From NCBI GenBank assembly GCA_027943335.1, contig BSBK01001163.1:10001-74000 (forward strand): a stretch of 64,000 nt of DNA. Reading direction: 5' to 3'. The stretch is from Chamaecyparis obtusa (Eukaryota > Streptophyta > Pinopsida > Cupressales > Cupressaceae). Positions 1-11,859 of the stretch are shown in pieces; the stretch's first letter is position 1; each line of letters starts with the position of its first letter. The translations under genes were made by a program, and so were the position numbers. The notes beneath the pieces are model-generated. The model worked only from the letters and a program-made list of their open reading frames with translations. It had not been told where the DNA came from and did not search any database.

Positions 1-288
1 AGCAACAATGATGTTGTAATTGTGCCACCCATTTGGTTACAAACAAAAAAAAAGAAAAAGAAAGTGTCATTTGTAATTTGTGAATTTGAAGATCTGTCGA
101 GAAGATGACACTACAATTTATCATGGCGCAAAGAGGGCATTCAAGCTTGGCATTCACAAAGAGGTCAGAACTATGTGGGAAGAGAGCACTGGCACTTAAG
201 GTAGGCATTCGAGCTTTGTCTTCTCATTAAATCAATTTCATTTTGATGGCATTTATTGATTTAATGGCAAAATATGAATGTTAATACT
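1..288. repeat. Fragment of the flanking mosaic repeat
   Basis: Non-coding repeat. It resembles 53000-53190: both share a run like GAAAGTGTCATTTGTAATTT, a GAAGA(T/C)G(A/G)CACT stretch, and a segment around TTTTGATGGCATTT. The 53 kb copy carries a piece of the fold-back arm where this copy reads on smoothly. No gene is seen. The match means the two flanks of the nested element derive from the same repeat family. Confidence 0.65.
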
Positions 289-892
289 GGCATTGTTTAT
301 ATCTTTACATTTGGAATGCTCGATGACTCGTGAGCTTTGAGAGCTAGGGCATTGTTTCTATTACCTTCAAGGCATTGTGGAAAGTGTTTTATCTCTCTTT
401 ATTTGTTTTTTTGTTGATATTCACTATGTGGTACTCCCTATTTATGATCATTTCATGATGAAATGTCTTGATGGCTCGCGGGCTGCAAGCTAGGGCATCA
501 TACATTGTTCATGAGCTCACTATTTAATACTGGCATTGTTTACATCTTTTCATTTGGAATGCTTGATGACTTGCGAAGCTAGGGAATCATTTCTATTACC
601 TTCAAGGAATTGTGTGAAGTTTTTAATCTCTCTTTATTTGTTTTTTTATTGATATTCACTATGTGGTACTCCCTGTTTATGATCATTTCATAAGGAAATA
701 TCTTGATGGCTTACGGGCTACAAGCTAGGGCATCATACATTGTTCATGAGCTCACTATTTAATACTGGCATTGTTTACATCTTTTCATTTGGAATTCTTG
801 ATGACCTGCGAGATTTGAGAGCTAGGGCATCATTTCTATTACCTTCAAGGCATTGTGTGAAGTGTTTGATCTCTCTTTATTTGTTTTGTTGT
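289..892 (+). repeat. Tandem repeat units of about 240 bp, interrupted by element A
   Basis: Three head-to-tail units start at 289, 532 and 767 with GGCATTGTTTA. Each continues through a GAGAGCTAGGGCAT-type block, TATTACCTTCAAGG, GATATTCACTATGTGG and ATTGTTCATGAGCTCACT. The third unit stops at 892 and resumes at 49895 after element A. Short open frames inside the units are not conserved between them, so I call the array non-coding. More units lie at 51001-51400 and 53190-53700, and reverse-oriented ones at 52650-55640. Confidence 0.8.
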
Positions 893-2359
893 TGTATCAT
901 CTTAAAATGGAAGAAATTCCATGACAAGAGCATTTAGCCCTCTGAGTAAGTGGTCTAGGGTCATGTTAAGTGCCTTGATTAGGTCTTTGCATGCATCTAG
1001 CTTTTCCCCCTATTCTTCTTCTTTTTGCACCCATTTTTCATTTCATGCCTGCATTTCCTAGCATTCTGGGTCAGGATCCTGAGGTTTTTAACCATAAGGT
1101 CAAATTTGACCTTATGGGGTCAAAGTCAAACTCTAGCTTGACCTGGTCAAGATTGACCTTGATCCTGACCTAGTCAGATACAACCTCGTCCTTCACCCCC
1201 TGTCCAAATTTCAAATTTCCTTGATGTTCGGTTGTCAGGTTTTGGGGATATTTGTTTCCCACCTCCGAGTCGGCCATTTCAGGGTTCAGAATGGTAAATC
1301 CTTTAATTTCATTTAATCTAGGTATATTTTCTAAAGGTTAGGACCTAATTGGGATTTAATTCTCCAAGGTGTCCGCTCTAGAGGATTGTGCCCTACTTCA
1401 CTATAAAAAGAGGCCTTCCTCTCTCATTTTCTCATCACTTTTTCATATCTCCCTTTGCCATCGAGCTCTCAAGTGCAAGAAAGTGAATTCAAGAAAGCCT
1501 TCAAGCATTCAAGTGTTCAAGAATTCATCCATCAAGGAGATCCATTGTTAGCCATTGAAGGATTCAATCTCTTTGGAGCCCCCTTGAAAATCCATCCTTC
1601 TACATTCATCCAAGCCTCCTCATATGCAAAGATCAATTCAAGATTGGTGTTGAAGATCAAATGCCATTGATTTGAGACATCCTACATTCATTCTACATCC
1701 ATTGAAGCATTCCTACTTGTGGATTTGAGGATTTGAATCCTCTACAAGGACTTCAACATAAGCGAGGTGAATTGTTTCAAATTCATAAATTGGGGTTTAA
1801 CCAAGGCAAACCGCCCATACAAACAAAAACCCCATTTTTCTTGTAGGTATAGGTGCAAAATTTCAGATCTGAGATCAGATTTGGATACCCTTTGTGGTGA
1901 ACTTCTGAGATCTGTGAACAAAGTTAGAATCGACCTTCAAATAAAGAATGTAGCCTTTGACCTTTTATGAGGGTCAAAGACTACCTGTTGTCAGAAAGAT
2001 AAAAGATTTCTAGGTTTTCTCCATCTCGACATTTTCAGTCCGAAATAGGTTGCATAATTTTCTGAAAGTACACACAGACATAAAAAATTGGCATTTTCTA
2101 AATTTTCCCTAATTTGAGGTTAGTACTTGTATTTCAATTATTCAAGATTTTAAGCATAATTCTCCATAGGGAAATATAGGGTTTTTCTCTCTCTCTCTTT
2201 CATAATCTCCATAGATTGATTCAATTGTGCAGTATCCTTTTGGTTGATCAAATTGGATCTCTCCTTTGGAAATTTGGATTTAGGAGTGGATCTCATATTT
2301 CCCCCATACATATACACATATACATTTTAATAGGTGTGATTCCATTTTACCCCTATTCA
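893..2359 (+). repeat. 5' LTR of element A
   Basis: Starts TGTATCATCTTAAAATGG and ends CCCTATTCA; it pairs with 48380-49894. The TG...CA ends and the following primer-site candidate fix the borders. Compared with its partner it lacks about 50 bp near 1775, where the 3' copy has an extra stretch around 49270-49320. A TATA-type box is at 1401-1410. Confidence 0.88.
1401..1410 (+). promoter_or_regulatory. TATA box in 5' LTR of element A
   Basis: CTATAAAAAG just before AGGCCTTCCTCTCTC; the 3' LTR has the same block with CTATAAAAGG at 48887-48896. It would place the U3/R border about 30 bases downstream. Inferred from position and conservation between the two LTRs. Confidence 0.55.
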
Positions 2360-2560
2360 TTTTGGTGAACCTGACATGCTTACTCTCCTTTCTTTGTGGA
2401 TTTAGATGCTCTATTATGTTAGATCTTCCTTTGTATTCCCTTGTGTGTTCACCTTCACTATTCATTTTGGTGAACCTGACATACTTACTCTCCTTTTTTT
2501 TGTGGAATTGGATATCCTATTGTGTTTTATGGTGTTAGATTTCCTTTTATCTTGTTATTA
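2360..2560 (+). repeat. Primer-site region of element A, duplicated in tandem
   Basis: The LTR end is followed at 2361 by TTTGGTGAACCTGACATGCT, the expected place of the primer binding site. The same block, including the last LTR bases ATTCA, returns 105 bp later at 2465 and continues into a similar ACTCTCCTTT stretch. I cannot name the matching tRNA. Only the first copy touches the LTR. Confidence 0.6.
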
Positions 2561-2657
2561 TTAGATTTATCTTTTGTGTTAGATCTTGCATGCTAATTCA
2601 ATTTGAAAAATACAAAAATATTCATGTTTTATGTGTTCTTAGTTTTGTTCGTTTGCA

Positions 2658-4695
2658 TTGCATTGGTTTATGAGCTTTACTACTAGTAGTGCTACTTATA
2701 ATATTCTGGTTAGAAGAAGTCATAGACTCATGGGTGCCTTTGATCCTGAATCTTCTTCTCCTTTCCTTAGGGTCCTGGATGATAATTTGATTCTTCATGA
2801 TTCCAATCCTACTATGGAGAAAAAATCTTCTCACTCATCTCATGATGAGGATGACAGTTTAAGAGTTCCTCCTGAACAAGTCCAAAAAATTTCAACTGAA
2901 CTTGATAAAATGGGTAATTGGCTTATTCAAGAGAACCATAATCAAGATTCTATTCAAGCTATAGAGGCTCTTAAGAAATTTCTCCATGATAGTGATCAAG
3001 GTGTTAACCTCTTGTGTGGTATTACTCACCTTATGCATTCAAATGTTAAACCTTTAGCTCAAGAAGCTCAAGATTTAGGGTTGATTCCTCCTATCACTAG
3101 TGTTGAACCTCCTAATCCTTTAGCTAGTATTCCTACCTATACCCCTTCTTTGGTGATTGTGATGGTTCCCTCTATTGTTCCTTTTGTGTCCCTTCCTACA
3201 TCACAACCTTCATATCATAATGTTCCTTTTACGTATTCCAAACTACTTCCAACTATAGTTCCTAGTGTTCCTCCAGTTGTTTCTTCTATTCCTGCAGCTT
3301 CTTACACTTTACCTAGTGTGTCTAATGTTGCTAATCCTCCTATTTCCTCTAATGATTCAACAATCATCAATTTGGCTCAAACTATGTCTTCCTTACAACA
3401 ACAACTTGCTTCCTTAACTCAAAACAAGTTTAGTATCCCTACATGTGACATGGGAAGTCCTTTGTCCTTAGATATTATTCGTACTCCTATTCCTCCGCAA
3501 GTTGATATGCCTCATCTTGAGAATTATAATAGAAAAGGAGATCTTGTTCATCATGTTAAAACATTCCAAATCCTTTGTAGTGATTATGCTCATGACCATA
3601 GGATTTTAGCCAAACTATTTGCTAGAACTTTCCATGACAAGGGCTTACAATGGTATTGTTCCTTGTCTCCTTATTCTATTAATTCCTTTCCAAAACTTGC
3701 TAATGTCTTTATTCAACAATTTCAAAACAACATTGGCCCGCAAGTGTCTTTGACTGATTTGATGCATTGTAAACAAAGTGCTAAAGAAAAATTGACTAAC
3801 TTTATTGGTAGATTTAAGCATTTGTATGCTCAGATTTCTTATCCTGTTCCTGATATTGATATTCAACGTATGTTTATTTCAAATTTGCAAAAGGATATTA
3901 GAGATAAGATTCTGCTTACTGAATTTACCTCTTTTCAACAACTTTGTGTAGTGCTTCATCATTATCAATTACAAGTGAGTCAATTTGAGAGAAACACTCC
4001 AATGGCTCCTATTCCAATTGATAAGAGTGATGCTACTCCTAATCCAAACAAATTTAAAAAATTCAACAACTATGTCAAGATAAAAAACAAACGAATGCAG
4101 TTGTTGATCAAGTTGTTGTTGCATCTCATAATTCCACTTCTACATCCATTTCTTTTTGATTAAATCATACATTTAATCCTCTTTCTGAACCTTTACATGC
4201 TATTATGAATAGGTTGTTAACTACTAATATGATTACTTTACCTCCTATTCATCCTCTTTTACCTGTTACGATTGCCTCTAAATCTTTTGATCAAAATGTT
4301 TTTTGTCAATATCATCATCATAATGGTCATGATAATGAGAAATGTTATTCTTTAAAACATAAGGTTCAAGACTTAATTGACTCTAATGCCTTATCTATTG
4401 ATAATCTTGATGGTAGTCAGAATAAATCTCTCTCCTCCTAATCAAAAACTTGAAATCTATACGAATCATTTACCTATGCATGATACTAATACAATTGCTC
4501 AACCATCTATTGTGGAAATTATGTATGACTCAAAGATGGTTGATCTTAATCATGTTGTTAATCAAGTGGAGCATGTTGGCCAATCTATATCTCTACCTCA
4601 ACCTTAGATTCAATCTCAAGTTCAATCTCAACCTTGACCAAAACCTAAGCCTAAATTGAAAATTCAACCTAAACCTCGACAACCTAAGAATAAAT
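2658..4695 (+). pseudogene. gag: Gag of element A
   Basis: Structural capsid/nucleocapsid protein. An open frame of 501 codons runs from 2658. Residues 1-100 are acidic and Ser-rich, 110-280 are Pro/Thr/Ser-rich, and about 290-440 form the retrotransposon gag core, with the block around residue 293 starting GDLVHHVKTF and the later LQWYCSL and LTNFIGRF motifs. Near 4097 the frame shifts; the true continuation runs through 4205-4441, where a knuckle-like CQYHHHNGHDNEKC leads into LKHKVQDLID, the pattern usual at the end of Ty3 plant gag. A second shift near 4437 leads to a Pro/Gln/Lys-rich linker up to 4695. The initiator is uncertain; the first Met is taken. Confidence 0.82.
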
Positions 4696-4709
4696 GACCT
4701 TGGGAACTT

Positions 4710-4985
4710 TTGATTACCTTTGATGACTCTGAGACTATTAAAGCTCCTGATGGTCCCCTTTACATTTTTGCTAGAATTTCTCAGAAGCCTACTCGTGGTT
4801 GTCTTGTTGATCCTACATCCTTGGTTAATGTTATTGATAAAGAAAATATTTTTATGAAAAGCTTACAACGTGATTCTTATGATACATCAGATGTGTGGAT
4901 TCAAACTTGTAATGGTTTTCTTTATCCATAATTTGGTTGCATTACTTTCTCGATTGAACTCTATGGAAAAATTGTGAACACTACC
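4710..4985 (+). pseudogene. Protease of element A, N-terminal half
   Basis: Aspartic protease domain that processes gag. The frame opens MITFDDSETIKAPDG and holds the active-site block CLVDPTSLVNVI, a variant of the LVDPGSS form seen in gag/protease proteins of plant Ty3 elements. A stop after FLYP and then the insertion of element B at 4986 break it. The reading frame resumes at 46751 with VVPTSDQF and LGLPW. No RT follows on either side. Confidence 0.75.
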
Positions 4986-6165
4986 TATAATACCCCAAAA
5001 ATGGGCTATAGGTTCATTAACCTCCTACATCTTCAAAATCGAATGAAATCAACATCAAAGTCCTAACCTAAGGCACATTTGCACATTATTGAATCTTAAT
5101 TGATTATCCTAAATTCTACATTGGGGAAGATTCCTAGCAATAAATCCTATTTATCCTAATTATCTTTAATTTAATTATTATTTGGCGATAAATTTTATTT
5201 ATCCTAAAAGTTTGATTAATTGAATATTCTGAATATTTAATTAATTAAATTTAATTCTGCCACTTAATTATTTTATTAAAAACTTATGACTAATTGATTA
5301 AGTTCTTATTTAATTAATTAATGCCAGTTATCAATTTTTAATAATATAGTTTTTGAATAAAGTTTGATTTAATAATTGATTAACCCATAGATCAATTATT
5401 CTAATTTCAAAAATCAGTTAAGTTGAGAATAAATCACTTTATTTTTAAATTAAATTATAATTAAATCATGCACAACAAAAAAAGAAGGCAGGTGGAAATT
5501 AACAATCAATTTTAAAATTGAAACTCAACATTTGATGATGAGTTGAAATTTTATCTAAAACTCTATTTTGGGTTAAACACTACTTTTGCATGATTTTTGT
5601 AAGTTAATTATCTCTGATTTCCTGATAACTCAAAAATCAACCTGAGTTTATCAAGAGTGATTTATGTCTTTTCTCCTGCATCCTCAAAGCCATGGATTTC
5701 TATAAAATCAAGGTTCAGCTCTTCACAATTATCTCATCAACACTCAAATTTGCACAATTACTTTGGCGAATTGGTGATTGAAGGATTAAGCACTTGCGAT
5801 AGGCGATTTGTGAGATCTTTCATAGTTGATCATAGCTTTTGCATAGTTTCATATCATAGCTTTGCATTCATAGTTTTCATGGCATTCTTAGAATAATCTG
5901 CATTCAATCTCAATTTAATTCATCTAGATTAATTTCATATAGTTTTTCATCCTATTGCATAAAAAATACAAAAATCTAGAATAATCTACATTCATATAAT
6001 CTTTCATATTTTGCATTCAAATCCTTTGTTTGGGTGTTGCATTGTCACTGATCTTGATTCCAATCTGAGAACATCATATTAGCACCTACTACAAGGTAGT
6101 AAATCACCTGGTTAGCATAGTTTCAATTATTTGCAAGATTTTGATTTCTGCTAACCTCTAATGTT
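4986..6165 (+). repeat. 5' LTR of element B (minimum extent)
   Basis: Begins TATAATACCCCAAAAATGGG, where the 3' LTR has TGTAATACCCC, so the first G has decayed to A. Homology to 45518-46750 ends at CTCTAATGTT (6165). The true LTR may run up to 45 bases further, to the run of CA before the primer-site-like block at 6217, because the 3' copy could be clipped. The middle is rich in AATTAATT. TATA-type box TCTATAAAATC at 5699-5709. Confidence 0.82.
5699..5709 (+). promoter_or_regulatory. TATA box in 5' LTR of element B
   Basis: TCTATAAAATC after GCCATGGATT; the same block is at 46284 in the 3' LTR and is kept despite other changes nearby. Inferred as the promoter TATA by position, about 470 bases before the end of the LTR. 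Confidence 0.5.
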
Positions 6166-6216
6166 TTACTGAAGTGTTGTGTCTACAACTAGGTACAAAA
6201 TTCACACACACATTTC

Positions 6217-6235
6217 TAGTGCCCACTGTGGGGCC
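6217..6235 (+). other. Primer-site-like block of element B
   Basis: TAGTGCCCACTGTGGGGCC. It resembles the GGCGCC...GTGGG-type primer sites found just inside Tat/Ogre LTRs. It lies 50 bases past the last base shared by the two LTRs, so either the LTR is longer than the shared part or this is a leader motif. tRNA not identified. Confidence 0.45.
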
Positions 6236-7855
6236 CTGAAATGGGTTTCCATCTGTTCAAATTCTCTTCTATCTATTTTTTTGTCATTTTTTGGTCCATT
6301 CTACGATTTCATTCTCTGTCCGTACATTTTTCATATGAATTTTGTCATAAAGTCATACCAGGAAGATCCCACTATCATACAACAGTTGATTCTATCGAGG
6401 CTCATATCAGAAGCTATACATTGTCATTTGGAAGCTTGCTTGTTGTTTGGTGAGACATCCATTGTCGTATGAGTTTCCTGACTATCATCTGGAAGGTAAT
6501 CCACTATTGTACGAGTTTTGACTCTAGGATTTGATAGTCGTTTCAGAATTTTTAGCAATTTTTCAAATTTGATTTTCAAATTTGGACTAACAGCTAACCC
6601 TAACAATTGAAATCTTCTATTTTTGACTAATATTTGCTGAATCTGATTGGGAAAAGTGCAACTAAATTGCTAAAAATAGGTAAAATCTACTAAGCGTGTT
6701 GTAAGGAATTCAAGTATTCTACTACGATATGATAACACTTCGATTTGGACATAAAACAAACTCTCATGTGTCAAGCTTGTGTGACTTTTCTCACTTTTGT
6801 ATCACAGACTTCATTTTGGGCTATAAAACAAACATAGATTTGCTTTCTACATATCTGTTACACATAGTAAGTAGGCCCTATGAACACTATTTGTGGATGA
6901 CCTCGAGAGAGTGGGCTTCCTTTGCTTGTTAATGCATGTGAAGCTCTTCTTGACAAAGGATCCCCTTTTAGGTAGGGAAGTTACTGAGAGTGTCTCACAT
7001 TCTAATAGATTTGTGTGTCTTCAACTTTTGATTGATACATTCTCTCTCTGAAGGGGTTGATAGATCATATGCGGTTGACATCATAGATCTTTGTGATATA
7101 ATCTTAGTCTTAGCATGTCAGATTAATTTGTCTGCTTTGTTTTGGTTAAAAGTGAAAAGGCTAGAGGACTATGCTCTACTCCTTTTTTGGGTAGTATCAA
7201 AAACTCAGATTCTTGAATCTGGAACCAGTCCCCATGTGGTATCTTTTGTGAGTCACCTTTAGAGAGGGTTAACCATAGTGGACATTCCCTTAATTGGGTC
7301 AAGCGATAATTGCCATTTTCACCATGGTAGCAGCAGCCGCTATATAAATGTCCTTATGGAGGAAATCTTCACAGGTGTGGTCTCTTGTTGGGCTATCAGA
7401 TCTCCCTAGCAGCTCCTGATTGATTAAATTCTTAGACTGTGTCAAAACCACAGTGCACCTAGATCGGAGTTCACCCTCTTGAGATCACAAAAGTTGCAGA
7501 GTCAGACCATTACTACAAACCCTAGTGAGGCCAAATTTTTCATTTTCTAGGAATATGTGCATTATTGAAATTTTTTTTGGAACATACACAATTAGTATTT
7601 CTAGGGATTAGCACAATAAGTCACTATTGCTTGTTCATGCGCAAGGTTGCTTTTTCCCTTGTTCATTGTTTTCAGATGATTGCCTACTTCCCTTGCTTGC
7701 TATTTTGCATGCTTGATATATACTTGGATTATTTGAAATGAACTATTACACAGATCCTCAACACTAGATAGGAAACTTTACCAAACACTTTGAAACTGAA
7801 AACCCAAAATTTACAAAATCTGAAGTGAAATTCCTCTCTAGAGTCAAAATTTGTC
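6236..7855 (+). other. Leader of element B, first part
   Basis: No coding evidence. 6310-6520 holds several decayed copies of a CGTACGAG-like motif. 6530-7855 shows no similarity to other parts of the window and no frame with family features; an open frame at 7032-7262 has no recognisable content. A TATAAA-like site (GCTATATAAATG) lies near 7340. The leader resumes at 15833 after insertion C1. The B2 copy is cut before reaching the matching part, so this stretch cannot be compared. Confidence 0.5.
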
Positions 7856-7860
7856 CCACA

Positions 7861-9152
7861 TGTCAGAGATTTGCCAGCACGCCAGTATTGACTGTATGTT
7901 TGTCATTGATGACAACATATGGAAAGTAGCATATTTGGAAGTCTTATACAATAAGCCTTTTGTATATGTACCATGGACATGATATCATGGGCACAAAGAT
8001 TAACTGTTAGAACATATAGTTATATTGCAGTTGGTCTCAGTAGTGTTCCTAACAGAGTTACAGGCAGTGTTCTATGTACGGTTGTTTGTATAGTTATCAT
8101 GGAGCCTTGTGTAGTTGGATATATTTTGAAGACATGCTAGTGATGTTTTAGTTATGGATGCATAGTCTAATGATGAACACAAGTGAAGTTATGTGGTCAC
8201 TATTTGCTAGTAGCAGTTTCTTGTGTTTGTTCAGAAGAGCCGACAGTGATTTTATTGGTTCTTGAGTTGCACCTATCTTGAGGGTATGTGCCCTTGGAGT
8301 TAAGCTTGGAGAAGTGTTATTGATGTTTAGTTAAGAGCGCATGAGTTAGTTTAGCTTACAGAGAAAGTTCCAATTGTTTTGGTAGAGCCAACAGTGTGTA
8401 GCATGTGTCTACAATTATTTTATTAGACAGGTCCTAGAATAAGTTCCGTACATAATAGAGCTGACAGAATATTTTTTGGAGTTTATTATGGTTTCTCTAA
8501 TATGATTTCAAGCTGGTTCTAACAATCTAACTTGATTATATCATTTAGAGGAAAGATATTTATAGGCAGTCATTTGTCGATGCTGAAGTGTGGTTCATTG
8601 TTGATTAAGCAGAGCAGAGTAGAGTGTGCAAAACTGTTGAGCCATCAGAAGAAGATCTATGTGACTAAGTAAAGTAATTGTGCTATTCATTAGAATTGAT
8701 CTAGATAGCAAGTCAAAGTGCAATTCACCAAGATCATGATATAGTGTGTATATGTTATTCAGAAGGTTGTAGCCTTCACCCATTTGAGTAGTGAGCTCTC
8801 AAATAGTGCATCCTCTCCCCTAATAGGGACAATTGTAAAAGACTCCTAATAGGGTCTGATCCTTGACCAAGTCTACTATATGTAATATATTGTAAAGCTA
8901 CTCCTAATAGGGTAAATGATCTTCTAACAAGGATCATTATACACTAGTACAGAATATTAGTGGGTATCAAGTCCCACCGGGGTTTTTACCTATTTGGGTT
9001 TTCCCGTAACCAAAATATTGGTGTTGTGTTCTTGTGTTCTTTCATTGTGTTTATGCTTTATGTTTAAGTATACTTAATTGGATAAAGAATTGAATCTAGT
9101 AGATAACTGATTTACCGCCCCTCTCAGTTATCTCTTGGGACTATGACTAACA
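7861..9152 (+). repeat. 5' LTR of C1
   Basis: Starts TGTCAGAGATTTGCC, against TGTTGGAGATTTACC in the partner, and ends GACTAACA before the primer site. The U5 end carries a 10-bp perfect inverted repeat, AGATAACTGA (9101-9110) and TCAGTTATCT (9124-9133), around a C-rich loop. Confidence 0.92.
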
Positions 9153-9166
9153 ATTAGTATCAAAGC
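9153..9166 (+). other. Primer binding site of C1 (tRNA-Met type)
   Basis: ATTAGTATCAAAGC directly after the LTR, a decayed form of the initiator tRNA-Met complement TGGTATCAGAGC. The same site is intact in C3 at 35205. Confidence 0.85.
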
Positions 9167-9209
9167 CAAGTGCCTCAGAGAGAAATTTTAATAGCTTGAG
9201 GTTGATCAG

Positions 9210-10170
9210 ATGGCGTACTTTAGGAAAGAAAGTCCTAAGTTTGATGGAGAGAATTATCTTGATTGGAAGAACAATATGGTAACCCATTTGCAGTGCATTT
9301 CTTTCAAAGTTTTTAATGTAACCATCAAAGCAGCCAAGATTCATACCTTAGAAAACCTTGGAAAAGATGATGCTACTGACATACAAAAGGAATTGTTTCA
9401 TCATAATGCTATTTCTAAAGAAGCCCTTATTAACACCCTATCTGATGGTGAATTTTTCAGAAGTAAAAAAGGTAGATAAAGCCCATAAAATATGGAAGCA
9501 CCTAGAAGAAACATTTGAAGGAGATAAACAAGAAAAGGATGCACGCAGAAAGACATGGAAGAAAAGGTACAATGCATTAGAGATGTTGCCTAAAGAAAAC
9601 ATTAGAGCTTACAATCAAATAATTAATAAAGTAGTTGTTGGAATCAAGAACAATGGTGGAGAGATATCAGAAGAGGACATCATGGATAAGTTGATGACAA
9701 CTCTTACTCCTTAATATGAAAGAAAGATCAATGTCCTTGATGAGACCATGCAGCTTACATCAAATTTCAAAAGAGAGACCTTGATCAGCAAGATCTCAGC
9801 TTTTGAGATTTCAAGATTGAAGACAAAACCAAAGAGTGAGATAGCCTTCAAAGCAATAGTTCATGGTAAGAAATCTGCAAACACTTCTGGTAATTTTGAT
9901 GATGATGAAGAGAAAACTCTAGAGGATTTCATTGCTATGATTGCTAAAAGAGAAAAGAAAGGAAAAAGAAAATATCAAGGTCAATTACCATTTAAGTGCT
10001 TTTCATGTAATAAGATTGGTCACTTTGCATCTAAGTGTCCTACCAGAACTAGAAAGTTCAAAAAGGATTACAAGCCTAAGTATTCTAAGGAATGCTACTA
10101 TGCTGGAGATGGTGTATCAGATGATGAATCTGGTGAAGAAGAAATTGGATTCATTGCTATTGTAGATTAG
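9210..10170 (+). pseudogene. gag: Gag of C1
   Basis: Copia-type gag. Starts at ATG 9210 (MAYFRKESPKFDGENYLDW), which is close behind the primer site and matches the start in C3. A frameshift near 9470 moves the frame to 9478-9714, where HKIWKHLEETFEGD is the conserved core, and a stop at 9715 precedes the C-terminal part 9748-10170. A CCHC zinc knuckle, CFSCNKIGHFASKC, lies at 9998-10038 and would bind RNA in the particle. An acidic tail and the phrase CYYAGDG follow. Ends with TAG; the protease region follows directly. Confidence 0.85.
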
Positions 10171-10189
10171 ATTAATAATAAGATAGCTC

Positions 10190-11859
10190 ATGAAGATAAG
10201 GAATGAAATCAAGAACTTTCATTGATTTCACAAGCTGATATAAGGACAGATTGGATTATAGATAGAGGTTTTTCACATCACATGACTAGTGATAAAGGCA
10301 AGTTTATTCATTTGGATAAATATAATTAAGGTATGGTCAGATTCGGAGATAACACTCCTAAACCAATAGTTGGTAGAGGAGCCATCACTTTGGATGGAAA
10401 GAATAGTATGGATGATGTTCTTTACGTTAATGGTTTGAAGCATAACCTTCTTAATGTTGGTCAGTTACTTGGAAAAGGCTATCAGTTGGAGTTCAAAGAT
10501 GAAAAATGAATCATTAACAACAAAGATGGTGTTATGATTGCATCAAGCACAAAGACAAGAGGTAATGTTTTTCAACTCAATTAAGAAGGAAGTTGTTTTG
10601 TTGCTAAAGTTGATGACAGCTGGTTATGGCATAAAAGACTATGTCATATCAATTTTGATAACATAGTAAAGATAAGCAATGTAAAAGCAGTAAGAGATCT
10701 ACCTAGCATAGAAAAGAAAATTGATACTATATGAAGGGAATGTGTGATGGGGAAGCATGTGAGAAATTCATTAAGGAGTAAGTAGAATTCAATAGAGAAC
10801 AAGTTGCATCTGATTCATACAGATCTGTGTGGTCCAACTCAAACAAGATCATACTATGGTGAAAGGTACTTCATTTTGTCTATTGATTATTATACTAGGA
10901 TGATGTGGATTGTGTTCTTAAAAGATAAGTCAGAAGCTTTTGAGAAGTTGAAAATATTCAAAGCTAAGGTTGAGACTGAATCTGGTCTAAAGATAAAATG
11001 TTTGAGGTTGGATAGAGGAGGAGACTTCACCTCTAATAGATTCTATGAGTATTGCGAAGAACATGGCATAAAGAGATAGTTAAGTGCACCTAGAACCCCT
11101 CAGTTGAATGGAATTGTAGAGAGAAGGAATAGGATCATTCTTGATACAATGCACACCATTATGATACAAGGAAAAGTTTCTCACACCTATTGGAGAGATA
11201 TGGTCAATACAACAAGCTATACCATCAATAGAATTCAATTGAGGCTAGGTACTGATAGAACACCATATGAACTATGGTTTGGTAATGTTCCCATAGTAAA
11301 ATACTTTAGAATCTTTGGAAGCAAGTGCTACATCAAGAGGGATGAAGTAGTAGGCAAGTTTGATGCAAGAAGTGATGAAGGTATTTTTCTTGGTTACTCT
11401 AGTACCAAAAGTCAAGCTTATAGATATTTCAATTTAAGATTGAAAAAGATCATTGAAAGTGCTCATGTAAAGATTATTGAAAATTTTATGATTCAAGAAA
11501 GATATCATGACTACTCACTAATGATTGAGGAAGAACCTAGACCCTCCACTAGTGAGACAATTATTGAAGAAATGTTTGACAGTATTGATGTGTTATTCAA
11601 TGACCTTGAGACAAGTGAAGAAGAAACTCCTATGGTTGATAAGTCAGCATCACCTAAAGTTCCAAAGTTTACATCAAGAAATCATTCCAAGATAGACATC
11701 ATTGGAGATCAAAGTGCCAAAGTCCTAACAAGGTCCCAAGCAAAGAACTCAGCTAGCAGTGAAGTGATATGTTTACTATCTCAAATTGAACCCTTGAGTG
11801 TTGAAGATGCATGTAATGATTCAGATTGCCATAATGCTATGAAAGAAGAACTTGATTAG
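10190..11859 (+). pseudogene. Protease and integrase of C1
   Basis: Protease block at 10253 reads WIIDRGFSHHMT; the usual triad is DSG, so Ser has become Arg. The pre-integrase zinc region (WLWHKRLCH, near 10621) and integrase core follow. Integrase Asp-1 is in HTDLCGP (10813), Asp-2 in LRLDRGGDF (11005), and the third acidic residue in the GIVERRNR block (11110). In-frame stops occur at several points, for example after HGIKR at 11080. The acidic C-terminal stretch 11540-11800 is typical of the integrase-RT linker. Confidence 0.85.

Noticed and set aside
740..937. Open frame at the start of the window
   Set aside because: It crosses the border between the tandem repeat and the A LTR, so it cannot be a conserved gene.
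1201..1260. Repeated GGTCAA / TTGACC words in the A LTR as a binding-site array (W-box-like, with the cluster just upstream at 1090-1185)
   Set aside because: The words are dense in both LTRs but the cluster also reads as a low-complexity duplication; without expression data a stress-response role is only a guess.
7032..7262. 76-codon hydrophobic open frame in the B leader
   Set aside because: No start context, no similarity seen, and length within chance for this base composition.
9153..9166. tRNA-Met-like sequence as a tRNA gene
   Set aside because: Only the primer-site complement of about 12 bases is present, directly at an LTR end; the same holds at 25311, 28721 and 35205.
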